From positions 1 through 6,072 of the forward strand of contig JAOTZA010000202.1 in the NCBI GenBank assembly GCA_029861655.1: a stretch of DNA of 6,072 nucleotides. Reading direction: 5' to 3'. The stretch comes from Acidobacteriota bacterium. GTDB lineage: Bacteria; Acidobacteriota; Thermoanaerobaculia; Multivoradales; JAHEKO01. Both the position numbers and the translations under genes were made by a program. Under the pieces are notes generated by a model. It saw only the letters and a list, made by a program, of their open reading frames with translations. It did no database searches and was not told the DNA's origin. Numbering within the stretch: position 1 is the first letter of the stretch; the number at the start of each line of letters is the position of its first letter. This document shows, in pieces, positions 4,592 to 6,072 of this stretch.

Positions 4592-6072
4592 TTAAGAGCC
4601 CGGCGGCGCGCTCCAGGCGGCGACTAGATATAGACAGCAGGCGGCGATCACGACGGTCGAGAAGCCCCAGTGGACCGCGAGCAAGGTGGCCAGGACCGCG
4701 GACAACACCGAGGCCCAGCCGTTGACGCCCCAGGCCCAGGGAGTCAGGTCTGCGCACGCGGACGCGACCCGCCGAAGACCGAGAGGGAAGGGCATACCCA
4801 AAAGGAAGGCCAGTGGAGCGATCACGCCGAGTGCAAGAAGGACCTTGGCGGTGATCGGCCAGGTCATCGCCCGAGCGAAAGCCGGAGGCAGCGCGAAGAG
4901 ATACGCGACGACTAGGAACACGATGCCGGTCGCCGCCAGCCGGATCGGATCGCGTGACTTCCGAGCTCCGAACTCCTCCAGCTTTTGCGAGGCGCCACTG
5001 CCGAGGCCGGCGAAGAAAAGAAAGCCCGCGAGCACCACCGCCGCGGCGATCAGAGGCTGGGCCAGCAAAAGGGTCAGTCGCTGGATGAAGGCGATCTCGA
5101 GAAACAGGAATCCGAGGCCCAAACACAGGAAGTAGAGCCCGATGCGACCGGCGCTTCGGTCTGCGATCCCCGCGGTCCCGACTGACGACCGGACCAGTAT
5201 CAGCGGCAGGAGAATGATCAGGAAACCGGCCAGTGCCGCCTGCAGCAGGACCGCGATGAGAACCAGGTAGCCCACCTCCAACAGCGCCGTGCCGCCACGT
5301 GCCCGTAGCTCGAGCAGCTCGCCGAGAGCACTCCAGCGGAAGAACTGAAAGAAGTAGGGGCGGTCGTCGGTGGCCGGCGCGAGCCGGAACTTGTAGTCGC
5401 GGATGAATCTCTCACGTGCAGGGCCAAGCAGCGCTCGGGCGCCGCGAAAGAGCACCGGCTCGTCCAGATGGTTGTAGCGGTTGGCGTCCAACTCGGCCAT
5501 CCCGGGGAGGTAGGCGAGGTCGAAGAAGCGCTCCTTGCAGAATGTACGGATCGCTGCGACATCGGCGTTGCTGACTCCCGAGGGCTTGACCAGGATCACG
5601 AACTGGTTCCAGCTGCGAATGGCGACGACGTGCTCGCGCGGATCCCGGCCGGAGAGCTCCAGTGCCTTGGCGGCGGTGGCGAAGAGCTTCATGCTTGTCC
5701 GCGGTGGGGATCCGAGCTCGCCTCCGATCGCGAGAACGCCCGTGTCGCTCAGGCGCTCGATAGAGAGCTGGAACGCTTCGACGGTGTACGCATAGGTTTC
5801 GGTGATCGAGTGAGCGGAGGCGGTGCCGGCGGCTCCTCCGGATCCGACCTCTTGGATGATTAGGTCGAACGGACCTCGCGATCGGGCCAGAAAGCCGCGA
5901 GCGTCGATCACATGCCGGCGCACCTCCGGGGCCCCGTAGAGGCCGCCCGAGAATCCGGAGAGGTTTTCGTCGATGAGCTCGAACAGTTGCCGGTTGCCTT
6001 CGACGATGTGAATCTCGTCGGCTTCGTGGTGATGAGCGAGCGCCAGACCGCCACCGCCCAGGAGCGCCACGC
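4592..6072 (-). CDS. Membrane-fused spermidine-synthase-like protein, C-terminal part (continues past right edge)
   Basis: About 493 codons are visible; the true start lies beyond the window. Residues are numbered from the GTG codon at 6070. A Rossmann-type, SAM-methyltransferase/spermidine-synthase domain covers about 1-235: the glycine loop ALLGGGGLALA (2-12), the acidic end of strand two (IHIVEGN, 20-26), the DARGF segment (56-60) and FDLIIQEV (68-75). Next come SITETYAYTVEAF (88-100) and the family motif APATDDRPYFFQFF (231-244). A membrane domain of about seven helices follows at about 264-292, 310-328, 333-357, 376-395, 404-427, 448-466 and 470-486, with the recognisable GLGFLFLEIAFIQRL (318-332) and WAWGVNGWASVL (445-456). 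Such fusions often carry further N-terminal helices, which would be off the edge. Classical polyamine-synthase residues are altered: GGGD is GGGG, and the catalytic Asp position is Glu74. Aminopropyl transfer is therefore doubtful and the true reaction is unknown. It converges on the STAS gene with no obvious terminator between them. Confidence 0.85.
   Translation of the reverse strand, partial: VALLGGGGLALAHHHEADEIHIVEGNRQLFELIDENLSGFSGGLYGAPEVRRHVIDARGFLARSRGPFDLIIQEVGSGGAAGTASAHSITETYAYTVEAFQLSIERLSDTGVLAIGGELGSPPRTSMKLFATAAKALELSGRDPREHVVAIRSWNQFVILVKPSGVSNADVAAIRTFCKERFFDLAYLPGMAELDANRYNHLDEPVLFRGARALLGPARERFIRDYKFRLAPATDDRPYFFQFFRWSALGELLELRARGGTALLEVGYLVLIAVLLQAALAGFLIILLPLILVRSSVGTAGIADRSAGRIGLYFLCLGLGFLFLEIAFIQRLTLLLAQPLIAAAVVLAGFLFFAGLGSGASQKLEEFGARKSRDPIRLAATGIVFLVVAYLFALPPAFARAMTWPITAKVLLALGVIAPLAFLLGMPFPLGLRRVASACADLTPWAWGVNGWASVLSAVLATLLAVHWGFSTVVIAACCLYLVAAWSAPPGS

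Noticed and set aside
4581..4600. A possible bidirectional terminator between the convergent STAS and synthase-like genes
   Set aside because: Only a three- to four-pair stem (CGG-TTGA-CCG) is present, with no T-run; it is too weak to call.
5468..5863. A 131-codon plus-strand frame inside the synthase-like gene
   Set aside because: It is antisense to the Rossmann domain, with no ribosome site or recognisable domain.

Overview
The window comes from a GC-rich bacterium (about 60% G+C by eye, strong G/C preference at third codon positions). Nothing in it is diagnostic of phylum. The mix of a free-living-type ATP/ADP-translocase homologue, a membrane-fused spermidine-synthase-like protein, and a MacA/FtsX-type exporter with TTG and ATG starts would fit Acidobacteriota or a deltaproteobacterial/myxobacterial relative; that placement is inference. 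There are no RNA genes, insertion sequences, CRISPR arrays or other mobile signatures. It reads as ordinary chromosomal sequence.

Left part (1-2506, all minus strand, transcribed right to left): three consecutive genes of one exporter operon. The order of transcription is a HlyD/MacA-type membrane fusion protein (1397-2506), an FtsX/MacB-type permease (145-1377), and the N-terminus of a second, paralogous permease that runs off the left edge (1-137). Gaps of 19 and 7 bp indicate co-transcription. No ATPase or outer-membrane channel lies in the window; the ATPase may follow beyond the left edge.

Middle (2507-4265): a 152-bp spacer with a candidate hairpin separates the exporter from a 487-residue polytopic protein of the Npt/Tlc ATP:ADP antiporter family (2659-4122, minus, TTG start). 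A 143-bp divergent intergenic region with two inverted-repeat structures separates this from a small STAS-domain protein.

Right part (4266-6072): the STAS protein (4266-4586, plus) has the phosphorylatable DSSG motif of SpoIIAA-type anti-anti-sigma factors. It converges, with a 5-bp gap, on the C-terminal part of a spermidine-synthase-like protein with seven apparent membrane segments (4592-6072, minus, running off the right edge).

The exporter genes work together as one complex. No functional link between the exporter, the transporter homologue, the STAS protein and the synthase-like protein can be shown from sequence. No convincing new multi-gene system is visible. The most useful leads are the divergent active site of the synthase-like protein, the Lys-to-Arg change in the translocase homologue, and the structured divergent intergenic region.
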